Positions 63,792 to 64,000 of a stretch of DNA of 64,000 nt are shown here, one piece after another. Every line of letters starts with the position of its first letter. Within the stretch, counting starts at the first letter, position 1. The stretch is from assembly GCF_025833875.1 (NCBI RefSeq), contig NZ_JAOYOD010000001.1, positions 744,001 to 808,000 of the forward strand, read 5' to 3'. A model generated the notes under the pieces. That model was not told the DNA's origin, searched no databases, and saw only the letters and a program-made list of their open reading frames with translations. Position numbers and translations under genes: made by a program. The stretch is from Reichenbachiella ulvae (lineage in GTDB: Bacteria > Bacteroidota > Bacteroidia > Cytophagales > Cyclobacteriaceae).

Positions 63792-64000
63792 TTAATATTT
63801 TTCGTAAATCAACTTCAGAACTTTCTCCATTTCTTTCTTTACAGGATAGGAGCTGCTTTTATAATTATTGTTCATGAAAGTGAAGAGCAGATCCTTACCT
63901 GATTGGGTGCGGATGATGCCAGTCAAGTTGTGGTTACTACTAAGCGTTCCTGTTTTCGCAAAGACATATGGCGGTTGTCCGGGTTCTGGCTTGTACCAGT
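63792..64000 (-). CDS. D-alanyl-D-alanine carboxypeptidase/PBP4-type (S13) protein, C-terminal end only
   Basis: A minus-strand frame open to the right edge ends TAA at 63792-63794 and gives the last 68 or so residues. It contains FAKTGTLSSNHNLTGIIRT, where KTG is the third motif of penicillin-binding enzymes and the TLSSNHNLTG follow-on is typical of family S13 (DacB/PBP4). S13 enzymes trim or cleave peptidoglycan peptides in the periplasm. The catalytic Ser-x-x-Lys part lies outside the window. A 193-base gap separates it from marR. Confidence 0.8.
   Translation of the reverse strand, partial: WYKPEPGQPPYVFAKTGTLSSNHNLTGIIRTQSGKDLLFTFMNNNYKSSSYPVKKEMEKVLKLIYEKY

Noticed and set aside
63677..63877. 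66-codon plus-strand frame near the right edge
   Set aside because: It overlaps the minus-strand end of the PBP4-type gene, whose KTG motif is clear, and its sequence is not protein-like.

Overview
The window reads as chromosomal DNA of a marine-type Bacteroidota, most likely a member of Cytophagales. The signs are a type IX secretion (T9SS) C-terminal sorting domain, many SPII lipoproteins, promoters of the TTTG-N18-20-TAnnTTTG class, a TonB receptor with a carboxypeptidase-like plug extension, LytS/LytTR signalling, and the rpsO-pnp and pyrG-yidC pairs. No rRNA, tRNA, CRISPR array, intact insertion sequence or prophage was seen. Both edges cut a minus-strand gene: xseA on the left, a PBP4-type carboxypeptidase on the right.

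Layout: 1-5.1 kb is housekeeping (xseA, a VOC protein, pyrG-yidC). 5.1-8.7 kb is an AT-rich accessory stretch with a SUKH-like protein, two small membrane proteins, a serine hydrolase and a dispersed-repeat relic. 8.8-12.5 kb is one large secreted nuclease-like protein with three lamin-tail-like repeats and a T9SS signal. 13.2-19.1 kb is a complete RND efflux operon (adaptor, pump, NodT-type lipoprotein channel). 20-22.8 kb has a secreted endonuclease/phosphatase-fold protein and an acyl-CoA dehydrogenase whose upstream region carries two identical palindromes. 23-26.4 kb holds three tandem paralogous lipoproteins of unknown function. 26.5-31.7 kb has a TonB receptor, a DUF2141 protein, a TPR-like protein and a LytS/LytTR pair. 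31.7-42.1 kb is mixed housekeeping (msrA, purU, thioesterase, a B12-binding radical SAM protein, dnaK, prfC). 42-49.4 kb has a DUF218 protein, a TerB-like/ABC/permease fusion, a lipoprotein, a MORN-like secreted protein and a cytoplasmic TPR histidine kinase. 49.6-55.3 kb has a 48-residue membrane ORF coupled to an LptF/LptG permease, then rpsO, pnp and a polyprenyl diphosphate synthase. 55.4-63.6 kb has a DUF952 fusion, an MFS exporter and a second RND operon headed by a MarR regulator.

Most genes fit known families. The observations most worth following are regulatory or small: a sigma-54-like promoter with TGTCA/TGACA repeats upstream of dnaK, and the same palindrome upstream of purU; paired TATGCATGCATA operators between the acyl-CoA dehydrogenase and the lipoprotein array; the lipoprotein array with a duplicated terminator; the ATGA-coupled mini-ORFs before LptF/G; and the B12/radical SAM protein with a CX4CX2C cluster motif. 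I did not find a convincing new multi-gene defence or biosynthetic system.
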